64,000 bases of DNA from Pseudomonas moraviensis (lineage in GTDB: Bacteria > Pseudomonadota > Gammaproteobacteria > Pseudomonadales > Pseudomonadaceae), in assembly GCF_900105805.1 (NCBI RefSeq), contig NZ_LT629788.1:4572501-4636500 (forward strand), given 5' to 3'. The notes beneath the pieces are model-generated. The model saw nothing but the letters and a program-made list of their open reading frames with translations. It had not been told where the DNA came from and made no database searches. Shown piece after piece: positions 6,687 through 15,562 of the stretch. The translations under genes and the position numbers were made by a program. How positions within the stretch are numbered: position 1 is the first letter of the stretch; each line of letters opens with the position of its first letter.

Positions 6687-9095
6687 ATGAAGCGTGCGTT
6701 GATCGTCGTTGCCTTGCTCATCGTTGTCCTGCTCTGCGCCGCTGGCGGGTATATCTACAGCAAGCAGCCGACGCGCCAGGGCCAGGTCCAGCTGCATAAC
6801 CTGCAAGGCTCGGTGACCGTGCGCTATGACGAGCGCGGTGTGCCGCATATCCGCGCCGAGAACGAAACCGACCTCTATCGCGCCCTCGGTTATGTGCACG
6901 CGCAGGATCGCCTGTTCCAGATGGAAGCCATGCGTCGCCTCGCCCGCGGTGAGCTGGCCGAAGTGCTCGGGCCGAAACTGCTCGACACCGATAAGCTGTT
7001 TCGCAGCCTGCGCATCCGCGAGCGCGCCGCCAGTTACGTCGCCAGCCTGGACAAGCAGTCGCCAGCGTGGAAGGGCCTGCAAGCCTATCTGGATGGCATC
7101 AACCAGTATCAGGACAGCCACGCTGCGCCGATCGAGTTTGACGTGCTGGGCATCCCCAAGCGGCCGTTCACCGCCGAAGACAGCATCAGCGTCGCCGGTT
7201 ACATGGCCTACAGCTTTGCCGCCGCGTTTCGCACCGAGCCGCTGCTGACCTACGTGCGCGATCAGCTCGGCGCCGATTACCTCAATGTGTTCGATCTCGA
7301 CTGGCAGGCCAAAGGCGTACTTGCCACGGATCACACCCGGCATCCGCCAGCCCTCGCCGCCGGCGACTGGCAGGACCTCACCGCCCTCGCCCGCCTCAGC
7401 GAACAGGCACTGATCGACAACGGTCTGCCGCAGTTCGAGGGCAGCAACGCTTGGGTCATCGCCGGCAGCCGCAGCCAGAGTGGCAAGCCGTTGCTGGCCG
7501 GCGATCCGCATATCCGCTTTTCGGTGCCGGCGGTGTGGTACGAAGCGCAACTGTCGGCGCCGGGCTTCGAGTTGTACGGCCATCATCAGGCGCTGGTGCC
7601 CTTCGCGTTTCTGGGGCACAACCTCGATTTCGGCTGGAGCCTGACCATGTTCCAGAACGATGACCTCGATCTGATCGCCGAGAAGGTCAACCCTGACAAT
7701 CCCGATCAGGTCTGGTATCGCGGCCAATGGACCGACCTGCTCGTCAGCGAGCAACAGATCAATGTGAAGGGTCAGGCGCCGGTGACGATCACCTTGCGCC
7801 AGTCGCCGCATGGGCCGATCGTCAACGATGCCCTCGGCAGCGCCGCCGGCAAGACCCCGATTGCGATGTGGTGGGCCTTCCTCGAAACACCCAACCCGAT
7901 CCTCGACGGCTTTTACCAGCTCAACCGCGCTGACACGTTGGCCAAGGCCCGCGCGGCGGCGGCCAAGGTGCAGGCGCCGGGTCTGAATCTGGTTTACGCC
8001 AACGCCAAGGGCGATATCGCCTGGTGGGCCTCGGCCTTGCTGCCGAAACGTCCGGCCGGGGTGAAACCGGGCTTCATTCTCGACGGCAGCACGCCTGAGG
8101 CGGACAAGGACGGCTACTACCCGTTCAGCGCCAACCCGCAGGAGGAGAACCCGGCGCGCGGTTATATCGTCTCGGCCAACTTCCAGCCGGTATCGCCGAC
8201 CGGCATGGAGATTCCCGGTTACTACAACCTCGCCGATCGCGGCCAGCAGCTTGATCGTCAGCTCAGCGACAACCGGGTCAAGTGGAGCAACGAGGCCAAC
8301 CAGAAACTGCAGCTGGGCACGACGACCGGCTACGGCCCGCGTCTGTTGGCGCCGCTGTTGCCGGTGTTGCGTGAAGTGGTGAGCGATCCGGCGCAACGCA
8401 AACTGGTCGAGCAATTGGCGCAATGGCCCGGCGACTATCCGCTGAATTCGGTCAGCGCGACGGTGTTCAACCAGTTCCTCTACGACCTTGCCGACGCAGC
8501 GATGCGCGATGAGTTGGGCAATGACTTTTTCGAAACGATGCTGTCGACGCGGGTCATCGATTCCGCCTTGCCGCGACTGGCGGCGAGAGCTGATTCACCT
8601 TGGTGGGACAATCGCAGCACGCCGGTCAGAGAAACCCGCGCCGACGTCGTGCGCACGGCATGGGCGGCGAGCATGCAGCATCTGCAACTGACCCTCGGCG
8701 ACGGTGTGGCGGGTTGGCAGTGGGGCGCGGCGCACACCCTGACCCATGGCCATCCGCTGGGCCAGCAGAAGCCACTGGATCGGCTGTTCAATGTCGGCCC
8801 GTTCGCGGCGCCAGGCAGCCACGAAGTGCCGAACAACCTCTCGGCGAAAATCGGCCCGGCGCCATGGCCGGTGACCTATGGACCGTCGACCCGGCGTCTG
8901 GTGGATTTTGCCGATGCGGTGCATGCCTTGACGATCAATCCGGTCGGCCAGAGCGGCGTGCCGTTGGACAGTCACTATGACGATCAGGCCGAGGCGTATG
9001 TGGAGGGGATTTATGTACAGGCGCATTTCAGCGAGGAAGAGGTGCTGGCGAATACCCGCAGTACGTTGAAGCTGTTGCCTGCGCGCAAGCCCTGA
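6687..9095 (+). CDS. Penicillin acylase family Ntn hydrolase
   Basis: Periplasmic or membrane-anchored N-terminal-nucleophile amidase precursor of 802 residues. An N-terminal hydrophobic segment (LIVVALLIVVLLCAAGGYIY) serves as signal or anchor. The alpha-chain region has VRYDERGVPHIRA and LGYVHAQDRLFQMEAMRR. The autocatalytic cleavage site lies in the FEGSNAW motif, with the catalytic Ser at about residue 253; beta-chain features include LAGDPHIRF and WSLTMFQNDDLD. Relatives cleave acyl amides such as penicillins or N-acyl homoserine lactones, so quorum quenching is possible, but the substrate cannot be read from sequence. AAGGAG at 6676-6681 supports the ATG at 6687. A MITE-like repeat follows the stop. 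Confidence 0.9.
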   Translation: MKRALIVVALLIVVLLCAAGGYIYSKQPTRQGQVQLHNLQGSVTVRYDERGVPHIRAENETDLYRALGYVHAQDRLFQMEAMRRLARGELAEVLGPKLLDTDKLFRSLRIRERAASYVASLDKQSPAWKGLQAYLDGINQYQDSHAAPIEFDVLGIPKRPFTAEDSISVAGYMAYSFAAAFRTEPLLTYVRDQLGADYLNVFDLDWQAKGVLATDHTRHPPALAAGDWQDLTALARLSEQALIDNGLPQFEGSNAWVIAGSRSQSGKPLLAGDPHIRFSVPAVWYEAQLSAPGFELYGHHQALVPFAFLGHNLDFGWSLTMFQNDDLDLIAEKVNPDNPDQVWYRGQWTDLLVSEQQINVKGQAPVTITLRQSPHGPIVNDALGSAAGKTPIAMWWAFLETPNPILDGFYQLNRADTLAKARAAAAKVQAPGLNLVYANAKGDIAWWASALLPKRPAGVKPGFILDGSTPEADKDGYYPFSANPQEENPARGYIVSANFQPVSPTGMEIPGYYNLADRGQQLDRQLSDNRVKWSNEANQKLQLGTTTGYGPRLLAPLLPVLREVVSDPAQRKLVEQLAQWPGDYPLNSVSATVFNQFLYDLADAAMRDELGNDFFETMLSTRVIDSALPRLAARADSPWWDNRSTPVRETRADVVRTAWAASMQHLQLTLGDGVAGWQWGAAHTLTHGHPLGQQKPLDRLFNVGPFAAPGSHEVPNNLSAKIGPAPWPVTYGPSTRRLVDFADAVHALTINPVGQSGVPLDSHYDDQAEAYVEGIYVQAHFSEEEVLANTRSTLKLLPARKP

Positions 9096-9099
9096 AGAG

Positions 9100-9276
9100 C
9101 CCCTCACCCTAGCCCTCTCCCAGAGGGAGAGGGGACCGATTGGGGGATATTGGGGAGAAACGCCGACGTGCAAGATTGGCACCGAATCCATAATCGATAA
9201 GGTCTTTCAGGTCGATGTAACACGCCAGACACCGCGGTCGGCCCCCTCTCCCTCTGGGAGAGGGCTGGGGTGAGGG
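9100..9276. repeat. MITE-like repeat with CCCTCACCC/GGGTGAGGG ends, copy 2
   Basis: About 177 bp with the same ends as the copy at 2683-2890 and a closely related interior (acgccgac, ccgaatcc, taatcg, aaggtctttcaggtcgatg, cgccagacacc, cggtcggccccctctcc). It lies between the convergent acylase and GlxA-type regulator genes. Confidence 0.8.
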
Positions 9277-9296
9277 CTTTCGAGCTCAAGCCCGGA

Positions 9297-10262
9297 TCAA
9301 ACATCCAGCGCAAAATTCAGCCGAAACTGTTGCGGCGTCACGCCCAAGCGCCGGTTGAACACACTGCGCATATGCTGCGCATCCCGAAACCCGCACTGAT
9401 ACGCCACGGTTTTCAACGGCGCCGTGGTGCTTTCCAGCATGACCCGCGCTGCGTCCACCCGCGCCCGTTCGACGAATTCCGCCGGGGTCACTTTGGCTTC
9501 TCGCGCGAACACCCGCGAGAAATTGCGCGCACTCATGTTCGCTGCATTGGCCAGATCGGCAATCGTCAGGTCGCCGGTGAGATTGGCCAACACATACAGC
9601 TGCACCAGCGCCACCGCTGATGTCGGTTCGGCATGCGGCGTGAGGAACGGGCTGAACTGCGATTGTCCGCCCGAGCGCTGGGTGAACACCACCAGCCGTT
9701 TCGCCACACTCAGCGCCACCTCGGCACCGTGATCGCGCGCCAACAGGTACAGCGACAGATCAATGCCCGCCGTGACCCCGGCCGAGGTGTAGAGCGTGCC
9801 GTCCTCGACATACAGGCGATCCGCCTCGACCCGCGTGGTGGGGCACAACTGCGCAAGCGCCTCGGCATCGTTCCAGTGCGTGGTGACGGTGCGCCCCTCG
9901 AGCAAACCGGCGCGGGCGAGCATGAACGCGCCGTTGCAGATCGAGCCGCAACGCCGGGCGCGACCACAGGCGTCACGCAGCCAGGCGTCGAACGTCGGGC
10001 CGAAATCCATGAACGGCAATTGCGGGCCACCGGCAACCAGCAACAGGTCATGAGTATCCGTTGCTTCGCTGAAGTGGCAGTGGGCGTTCAGGCTCATGCC
10101 GTTGGAACAGGCCATCGGCCCGTGCTCGAGGCCGATCACTTGCAAGCGATAGTGATCCTGCGGCGCGAGGAAGCGGTTGGCTTCGGCGAACACGTCCATG
10201 GGGCCGCTGACATCCAGTGACTGCACGCCGGGGAATACCACGATGGCGACGGATTTGTTCAT
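9297..10262 (-). CDS. GlxA-family transcriptional regulator (DJ-1/PfpI-AraC fusion)
   Basis: Cytosolic DNA-binding protein of 321 residues. Residues about 5-175 form a DJ-1/PfpI-type amidotransferase-like domain (VAIVVFPGVQSLDVSGP, the nucleophile-elbow-like CGSICNGAFMLARAG). The C-terminal ~100 residues are an AraC-type double helix-turn-helix (TIADLANAANMSARNFSR and VAYQCGFRDAQHMRSVF). Members regulate catabolic genes; the N-terminal domain is thought to sense a ligand or be catalytically inert. It is transcribed divergently from the HD-domain gene at 10487, the obvious candidate target. A degenerate REP lies in the 224-base spacer. Confidence 0.9.
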   Translation of the reverse strand: MNKSVAIVVFPGVQSLDVSGPMDVFAEANRFLAPQDHYRLQVIGLEHGPMACSNGMSLNAHCHFSEATDTHDLLLVAGGPQLPFMDFGPTFDAWLRDACGRARRCGSICNGAFMLARAGLLEGRTVTTHWNDAEALAQLCPTTRVEADRLYVEDGTLYTSAGVTAGIDLSLYLLARDHGAEVALSVAKRLVVFTQRSGGQSQFSPFLTPHAEPTSAVALVQLYVLANLTGDLTIADLANAANMSARNFSRVFAREAKVTPAEFVERARVDAARVMLESTTAPLKTVAYQCGFRDAQHMRSVFNRRLGVTPQQFRLNFALDV

Positions 10263-10486
10263 GGCTCAAACGTCCTCAATACCTGTGACAAACACACCAA
10301 CCTGTGGGAGCGAGCCTGGCCTGTTGATCGAGCCAACCTGGCCAATCCACACCCGACAAGCGAGCTTGGCACGATTTGCAGGTGCAATGGCAAGGATCGC
10401 AGCCATGACTCGATTGTTCGCCTGGCGCTCCGGGAACAGACTTTCTCCAGCAGCGCCACGACGGCGTTTTCGACGAGGAAACCGTT

Positions 10487-11128
10487 ATGACCAGCACCAT
10501 CGCCGGCATCAAGATCCCTGACAGCGCCCTCGCCCGGGCCACCACCGAATACATCCGCGACATCGAATCCGACCTGCTCTATCACCACTCGCGTCGAGTG
10601 TTTCTGTTCGGTGCCTTGAGCGGCGAGCGCCAGCAACTCGCCTACAACCCGGAGTTGCTGTACGTCGGCGCGATGTTCCATGACCTTGGTCTGGTCGCAG
10701 GCCATCGCAGCGATGACGAACGTTTCGAGGTGGACGGCGCGAATGCCGCGGCAGCGTTTCTCAAGCCGTACGGGCTGAGCGACGACGACATCGAGCAGGT
10801 GTGGCTGTCGATTGCATTGCACACCACGCCGGGCGTGCCCAAGCATCTGCGCCCGACCGTGGCACTGGTGACGGCCGGGGTGGAGATGGACGTGCTGGGC
10901 ATGGACTACGCGGCCTTCAGCAGCGTGCAGCGCGAAGCCGTGGTGCATGCGCATCCACGCGGGGAGGGTTTCAAGGAGTGCATCATCTGCGCGTTCGCCG
11001 ATGGCTTGCGCCATCGTCCGCAGACCACGTTCGGCAATGTGAAGACCGATGTGCTGGTGGATCAGGAGCCGGGATTCAAGCCGATGAATTTCGTCCAAGT
11101 CATCCGCCAATCTCCCTGGACTGCCTAA
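10487..11128 (+). CDS. HD-domain protein, cyanamide hydratase-like
   Basis: Metal-dependent HD-superfamily protein of 213 residues. The motifs YHHSRRVF, AMFHDLGL (the HD pair) and FEVDGANAAAAFL, followed by SIALHTTPGVP, are the order seen in cyanamide hydratase/Ddi2-like HD proteins, which hydrate small nitriles or related molecules. The residues after the HD pair (AGVEMDVLGMDY) also fit. Assignment to a substrate is inference; it might equally be a phosphohydrolase. GAGGAAA before the ATG is a good ribosome-binding site. The divergent GlxA-type regulator suggests substrate-inducible expression. A REPIN follows the stop. Confidence 0.75.
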   Translation: MTSTIAGIKIPDSALARATTEYIRDIESDLLYHHSRRVFLFGALSGERQQLAYNPELLYVGAMFHDLGLVAGHRSDDERFEVDGANAAAAFLKPYGLSDDDIEQVWLSIALHTTPGVPKHLRPTVALVTAGVEMDVLGMDYAAFSSVQREAVVHAHPRGEGFKECIICAFADGLRHRPQTTFGNVKTDVLVDQEPGFKPMNFVQVIRQSPWTA

Positions 11129-11133
11129 ACCCC

Positions 11134-11224
11134 CTGTAGGAGTGAGCCTGCTCGCGATAGCGGAGTGTCAGCCGAATAATGCCTGGCTGACACACCGCTA
11201 TCGCGAGCAGGCTCACTCCTACAG
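11134..11224. repeat. REPIN of the GTAGGAGTGAGCCTGCTCGCGA type, copy 1
   Basis: Two perfectly inverted arms (ctgtaggagtgagcctgctc / gagcaggctcactcctacag), each extended by a gatagcgg / ccgctatc segment, around a spacer that is itself partly palindromic (tgtcagcc / ggctgaca). It lies between the convergent HD and spuH genes. Confidence 0.92.
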
Positions 11225-11267
11225 TCTGGATTTGGGTTGGCCTCGGAAATGAGACCAACCCTTCGGC

Positions 11268-12158
11268 TCACACAGCCTGTGGCGCAGGCGCGCGACGCGC
11301 GTCCGGTTGCTTCCACGAATCGGCAGCGCTTTCTTCGATGGCTTGCTGGATGGCTTTCTTGCGTGCTTCTTCGGCGCGGCGGCTGAAGAACCAGACGAGG
11401 AAGGTCACCAGCGACACCGCCAGCAGAATCAGGCTGGCCACCGCGTTGATCTCCGGCTTCACACCGAGCCGCACCGCCGAGAACACTTCCATCGGCAGGG
11501 TCGTCGAACCCGGGCCGGAGACGAAGCTCGCCAGCACCAGGTCATCCAGCGACAGCGCGAACGACATCATCCCGCCCGCCGCCAGCGATGGCGCGATCAT
11601 CGGGATGGTGATCAGGAAGAACACCTTCCACGGCCTCGCCCCCAAGTCCATCGCCGCCTCTTCGATCGACAGGTCCAGCTCACGCAGACGCGCCGACACC
11701 ACCACTGCCACATACGCCGCGCAGAACGTGGTGTGCGCAATCCAGATGGTGACGATGCCGCGTTCCTGCGGCCAGCCGATCATCTGCGCCATCGCCACGA
11801 ACAGCAGCAACAGCGACAGACCGGTGATCACTTCCGGCATGACCAGTGGCGCAGTCACCAGGCCGCCGAACAGCGTGCGACCCTTGAAGTGAGTGATGCG
11901 CGTCAGCACGAACGCCGCCAGAGTACCCAGCGCCACCGCAGCAACCGCCGTGTAGCAGGCGATTTCCAGCGAGCGCAGCACCGAGCCCATCAATTGCGAG
12001 TTGTCCAGCAGGCCGACGTACCACTTGATCGACCAGCCGCCCCACACCGTTACCAGTTTCGAGGCGTTGAACGAGTAGATCACCAGGATCAGCATCGGCA
12101 GATAGATGAATATCAGACCCAGTACCAGCATCAGGCTGGAGAAACGGAAGCGCTTCAT
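11268..12158 (-). CDS. spuH: Spermidine/putrescine ABC transporter permease SpuH (PotI-like)
   Basis: Inner-membrane permease of 296 residues with six predicted transmembrane segments, starting with SLMLVLGLIFIYLPMLILVIY. It has the binding-protein-dependent transport EAA loop (SIEEAAMDLGARPWKVFFLITIPM) that contacts the ATPase. It forms a heterodimer with SpuG in the SpuDEFGH polyamine importer. Its start overlaps the spuG stop by 4 bases (ATGA), so translation is coupled. It is the last gene of the leftward spu operon. The C-terminus is a charged cytosolic tail (about 30 residues) ending before a REPIN. Confidence 0.95.
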   Translation of the reverse strand: MKRFRFSSLMLVLGLIFIYLPMLILVIYSFNASKLVTVWGGWSIKWYVGLLDNSQLMGSVLRSLEIACYTAVAAVALGTLAAFVLTRITHFKGRTLFGGLVTAPLVMPEVITGLSLLLLFVAMAQMIGWPQERGIVTIWIAHTTFCAAYVAVVVSARLRELDLSIEEAAMDLGARPWKVFFLITIPMIAPSLAAGGMMSFALSLDDLVLASFVSGPGSTTLPMEVFSAVRLGVKPEINAVASLILLAVSLVTFLVWFFSRRAEEARKKAIQQAIEESAADSWKQPDARRAPAPQAV

Positions 12159-13075
12159 TCTTTACCCTCCATTTCCTTGGCCTGACTGCGGTTGAACAGG
12201 ATGATCGGCACAATCAGGATCGCCAGCATCACCACCGCCAGCGCGGACGCCACCGGCCAGTCGCGGTTATTGAAGAATTCTTGCCACAGCACCTTGCCGA
12301 TCATCAGGGTTTCCGGACCGCCGAGCAGTTCTGGAATGACGAATTCGCCGACCACTGGAATGAACACCAGCATGCAGCCGGCGATGATGCCGTTCTTGGA
12401 CAGCGGAATGGTGATCTTCCAGAAGCTGTTGAAGGTGCTCGAACCCAGGTCAGACGCGGCTTCCAGCAGACTCTGGTCATGTTTGACCAGGTTGGCGTAC
12501 AGCGGCAGGATCATGAACGGCAGATACGAATAGACCACACCGATGTACACGGCGAGGTTGGTGTTGAGGATCTGCAGCGGCTCGTCGATCAGGCCCATGC
12601 TCATCAGGAAACCGTTGAGCAGGCCGTTGTTGCTCAGAATACCCATCCACGCGTAGACGCGGATCAGGATCGCGGTCCAGGTCGGCATCATGATCAGCAG
12701 CACCAGCACCGTTTGCAGCTCTTTGCGCGCGCTGGCGATGGCGTAGGCCATCGGATAACCGATCAGCAGGCAGAGCACGGTGCTGATAAAGGCCATTTTC
12801 AGCGAGCCGAGGTAGGCGGCGATGTACAGCTCGTCGTCGCCGAGCATCGCGTAGTTGCCCAGGTTCAGCAGCAGTTGCAGCTTCTGCTCGGCGTAGGTGT
12901 AGATCTCGGTGTACGGCGGGATCGCCACGTCGGCTTCGGCGAAGCTGATCTTCAGAACGATGAAGAACGGCAGCATGAAGAACAGGAACAGCCAGATGAA
13001 TGGCACCCCGATGACCAGCTGCCGGCCATTGGGGATGATTCGGTTGATGCGGCGTTTGAATTTGCGCATGTTCAT
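12155..13075 (-). CDS. spuG: Spermidine/putrescine ABC transporter permease SpuG (PotH-like)
   Basis: Inner-membrane permease of 306 residues with a strongly basic N-terminus (MNMRKFKRRINRII) followed by six hydrophobic helices. The EAA loop (SLLEAASDLGSSTFNSFWKITIPLS) and the large periplasmic loop after helix 1 (YAEQKLQLLLNLGNYAML) are typical of PotH. It is the partner of SpuH. The ATG at 13075 overlaps the spuF stop in an ATGA arrangement, which decides this start over the longer upstream frame. It overlaps spuH downstream in the same way. Confidence 0.95.
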   Translation of the reverse strand: MNMRKFKRRINRIIPNGRQLVIGVPFIWLFLFFMLPFFIVLKISFAEADVAIPPYTEIYTYAEQKLQLLLNLGNYAMLGDDELYIAAYLGSLKMAFISTVLCLLIGYPMAYAIASARKELQTVLVLLIMMPTWTAILIRVYAWMGILSNNGLLNGFLMSMGLIDEPLQILNTNLAVYIGVVYSYLPFMILPLYANLVKHDQSLLEAASDLGSSTFNSFWKITIPLSKNGIIAGCMLVFIPVVGEFVIPELLGGPETLMIGKVLWQEFFNNRDWPVASALAVVMLAILIVPIILFNRSQAKEMEGKE

Positions 13076-14214
13076 GAGCGAAGTACCACGCCACTGTCGT
13101 CTTCCCACCACACGTAGACCTGATCGCCCCAGGTCGGACGCGCGCCGCGACGTTCGGCGTTGGCGACAAACGACTGCACCAGTTTGCCGCTCGGCAATTC
13201 GACGTAGAACACCGAGTGCCCGCCCAGATAGGCGATGTCGTGGACCTTGCCGCTCGACCAGTTGTACTCGCAGGTCGGTTGATCGGCGGTGACCAGCAGC
13301 TTCTCCGGGCGGATAGCGTAGGTGACCGATTTGTCCTGCACCGAGGTGCTGATGCCGTGGCCGACGTAGATCTGCCGGTCGAGGTCCTTGCAGGTGATGG
13401 TCGCGTGGCCTTCGGCGTCGTCGATCACTTCGCCTTCGAAGATGTTGACGTTGCCGATGAATTCACAGACCAGACGGCTGGTCGGGGTTTCGTAGATGTC
13501 GATCGGGCTGCCGATCTGCGCGATCCAGCCCAGGTGCATGATCGCGATGCGCTCGGCCATGGTCATGGCCTCTTCCTGGTCGTGGGTCACCATCACGCAG
13601 GTCACGCCGACGCGCTCGATGATTTCCACCAGTTCCAGCTGCATCTGCGAGCGCAGTTTCTTGTCCAGCGCGCCCATCGGCTCGTCGAGCAGCAGCAGCT
13701 TCGGCCGCTTGGCCAGCGAACGGGCCAGGGCCACGCGCTGACGCTGACCGCCGGACAGTTGATGCGGCTTGCGCTTGGCGTACTGGCTCATCTGCACCAG
13801 CTTGAGCATCTCGGCCACACGTGCGTCGATCTCGGCCTTGGGGATCTTGTCCTGCTGCAGGCCGAAGGCGATGTTCTGCGCCACGGTCATGTGCGGGAAC
13901 AGGGCGTAGGACTGGAACATCATGTTGATCGGGCGGTCGTACGGCGGCATGTCGGTGATGTCGACGCCGTCGAGGAAAATCCGCCCTTCCGTGGGCCGTT
14001 CGAAGCCTGCCAGCATCCTCAGCAAGGTGGATTTGCCCGATCCCGAACCGCCGAGCAGGGCGAAGATCTCACCCTTCTTGATTTCCAGGGACACGTCGTC
14101 CACGGCAATCGTCTCGTCGAACTTCTTCGTGACCCGGTCGATTTTGACCAGCACCTGTTTCGGTGTCTGGTCGCCCTCGAGGGCTTTCTTGTAGGCGCCG
14201 GAGGCAACTGCCAT
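13072..14214 (-). CDS. spuF: Polyamine ABC transporter ATPase SpuF (PotG/PotA-like)
   Basis: Cytosolic ATPase of 380 residues that powers polyamine import. Walker A is GGSGSGKST at residues 55-63, the Q-loop lies in MMFQSYALFPHM, the ABC signature LSGGQ at about 153-157, Walker B LLLLDEP at about 173-179, and the H-loop MVTHDQEEAM follows. The C-terminal 120 residues form a TOBE/OB regulatory domain (AIRPEKL). Coupling: overlap with spuG by 4 bases; spuE lies about 63 bases upstream. The gene context and length match SpuF of P. aeruginosa. Confidence 0.96.
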   Translation of the reverse strand: MAVASGAYKKALEGDQTPKQVLVKIDRVTKKFDETIAVDDVSLEIKKGEIFALLGGSGSGKSTLLRMLAGFERPTEGRIFLDGVDITDMPPYDRPINMMFQSYALFPHMTVAQNIAFGLQQDKIPKAEIDARVAEMLKLVQMSQYAKRKPHQLSGGQRQRVALARSLAKRPKLLLLDEPMGALDKKLRSQMQLELVEIIERVGVTCVMVTHDQEEAMTMAERIAIMHLGWIAQIGSPIDIYETPTSRLVCEFIGNVNIFEGEVIDDAEGHATITCKDLDRQIYVGHGISTSVQDKSVTYAIRPEKLLVTADQPTCEYNWSSGKVHDIAYLGGHSVFYVELPSGKLVQSFVANAERRGARPTWGDQVYVWWEDDSGVVLRS

Positions 14215-14277
14215 TTACGAAACTCCCAACAGAAGCAGCAGTTCGCCACGCAAGACGAACCCTGGATAGTTTGTGCG

Positions 14278-15375
14278 TTATTTGCCCGACTTGACCTTGG
14301 TCCAGCTGCGGGTCATCAAACGCTGAATATTGGCTGGCAACTCGGTCGACACGTAGGTCTTGTCGAGGACTGCTTGCGGTGGGTAAACCGCTTCATCGGT
14401 GCGAATGGATTGTTCCATCAGCTTGTCCGAACCCGGATTGGGGTTGGCGTAACCGACGTAATCACTGACCTGGGCAATCACCTCGGGTTTCAGCAAATAA
14501 TTGATGAAGGCGTGGGCTTCCTTGACGTTGGACGAATCCTTGGGGATCGCCAGCATGTCGAACCACAGCGCGCCGCCCTCTTTCGGAATCGAGTAGGCGA
14601 TGTTGACGCCCTTCTTCGCTTCCTCGGCACGGTTCTTCGCCTGGAAGATGTCGCCGGAGAAACCGATCGCCACGCAGATGTCGCCGTTGGCCAGGTCGCC
14701 GATGTACTTCGAGGAGTGGAAATAGGTGACGTACGGACGCACCGCGAGCAGCTTGGCGGTGGCTTTTTCGTAGTCCTTGGTGTTGGTGCTGTTGGCGTTC
14801 AGGCCCAGGTAATTGAGCATGGTCGGCATCATTTCATCTGCCGAATCGAGGAACGCGACGCCGCAGCTGTGCAGCTTCTTGATGTTTTCCGGCTCGAACA
14901 GCACGGCCCAGGAATCGATCTTGTCGATACCAAGCACGGCTTTGACCTTGTCGACGTTGTAGCCGATGCCGTTGGTGCCCCACAGATATGGCACGGCATA
15001 GAGGTTGCCGGGATCGTTCTGCTCCAGACGCTTGAGCAGCGCCGGGTCGAGGTTGGAATAATTCGGCAACTGGGTCTTGTCGAGCTTCTGGAACGCGCCC
15101 GCCTTGATCTGCTTGCCAAGGAAGTGGTTCGACGGCACGACCACGTCGTAACCGGTGCGCCCGGCGAGCAGCTTGCCTTCCAGGGTTTCGTTGGAATCGA
15201 AAACGTCGTAGACCGGTTTGATTCCGGTCTCTTTCTCGAAGTCGGCCAGGGTCGATTCGCCGATGTAATCGGACCAGTTATAAATATGCACCGTACCGGC
15301 GGCGTGGGCTCCGACAGCGATGGTCAGGCCGGCAGCGGCCAGCAGGGCTTTGCGCAAAGAAGAAAATACAGGCAA
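14278..15375 (-). CDS. spuE: Periplasmic polyamine-binding protein SpuE (PotF-like)
   Basis: Periplasmic binding protein of 365 residues with a signal peptide ending in AVGAHAA and the PotD/PotF landmarks VHIYNWSDYIG, TGIKPVYDVFDSNE and YDVVVPSNHFLGKQI. In P. aeruginosa the second of the two tandem binding proteins prefers spermidine; this preference is inferred here from position. I place the start at a TTG (15375, read as MPVFSSLRKA): AGAGGA is well placed 7 bases upstream, the signal peptide is then normal, and the length equals that of paralogue SpuD. An ATG at 15432 would add 19 uncharacteristic residues. It lies in the same operon as spuD, about 190 bases downstream. Confidence 0.9.
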   Translation of the reverse strand: MPVFSSLRKALLAAAGLTIAVGAHAAGTVHIYNWSDYIGESTLADFEKETGIKPVYDVFDSNETLEGKLLAGRTGYDVVVPSNHFLGKQIKAGAFQKLDKTQLPNYSNLDPALLKRLEQNDPGNLYAVPYLWGTNGIGYNVDKVKAVLGIDKIDSWAVLFEPENIKKLHSCGVAFLDSADEMMPTMLNYLGLNANSTNTKDYEKATAKLLAVRPYVTYFHSSKYIGDLANGDICVAIGFSGDIFQAKNRAEEAKKGVNIAYSIPKEGGALWFDMLAIPKDSSNVKEAHAFINYLLKPEVIAQVSDYVGYANPNPGSDKLMEQSIRTDEAVYPPQAVLDKTYVSTELPANIQRLMTRSWTKVKSGK

Positions 15376-15562
15376 GTGGAGGTCCTCTAGATTGATTGGG
15401 CCCAAGTTGCCCCCGCGCTGCATGACAGCCATGGCTGCCCGACAACAAAACCGGCGCGCAACTTACCTTCGAAAAACCGATCCAGCAAAACTTTCTGTCA
15501 TTTAATTATCCGCTGGCCGCCGTCGCGGCGACGACGGCCAGTGGTTGTGGCGACAAACCGGC

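Noticed and set aside
6600..8423. 607-codon leftward frame opposite the penicillin acylase gene
   Set aside because: Composition is Arg/His/Gln-rich, typical of antisense frames in GC-rich DNA; the opposite strand is a clear acylase.
10293..10380. Degenerate REP-like sequence (tgtgggagcgagcctggcctg ...)
   Set aside because: Only part of one arm is preserved, so it is not listed as an element of its own.
13216..15390. 724-codon rightward frame opposite spuF and spuE
   Set aside because: It spans two well-identified genes on the other strand and lacks any domain signal.
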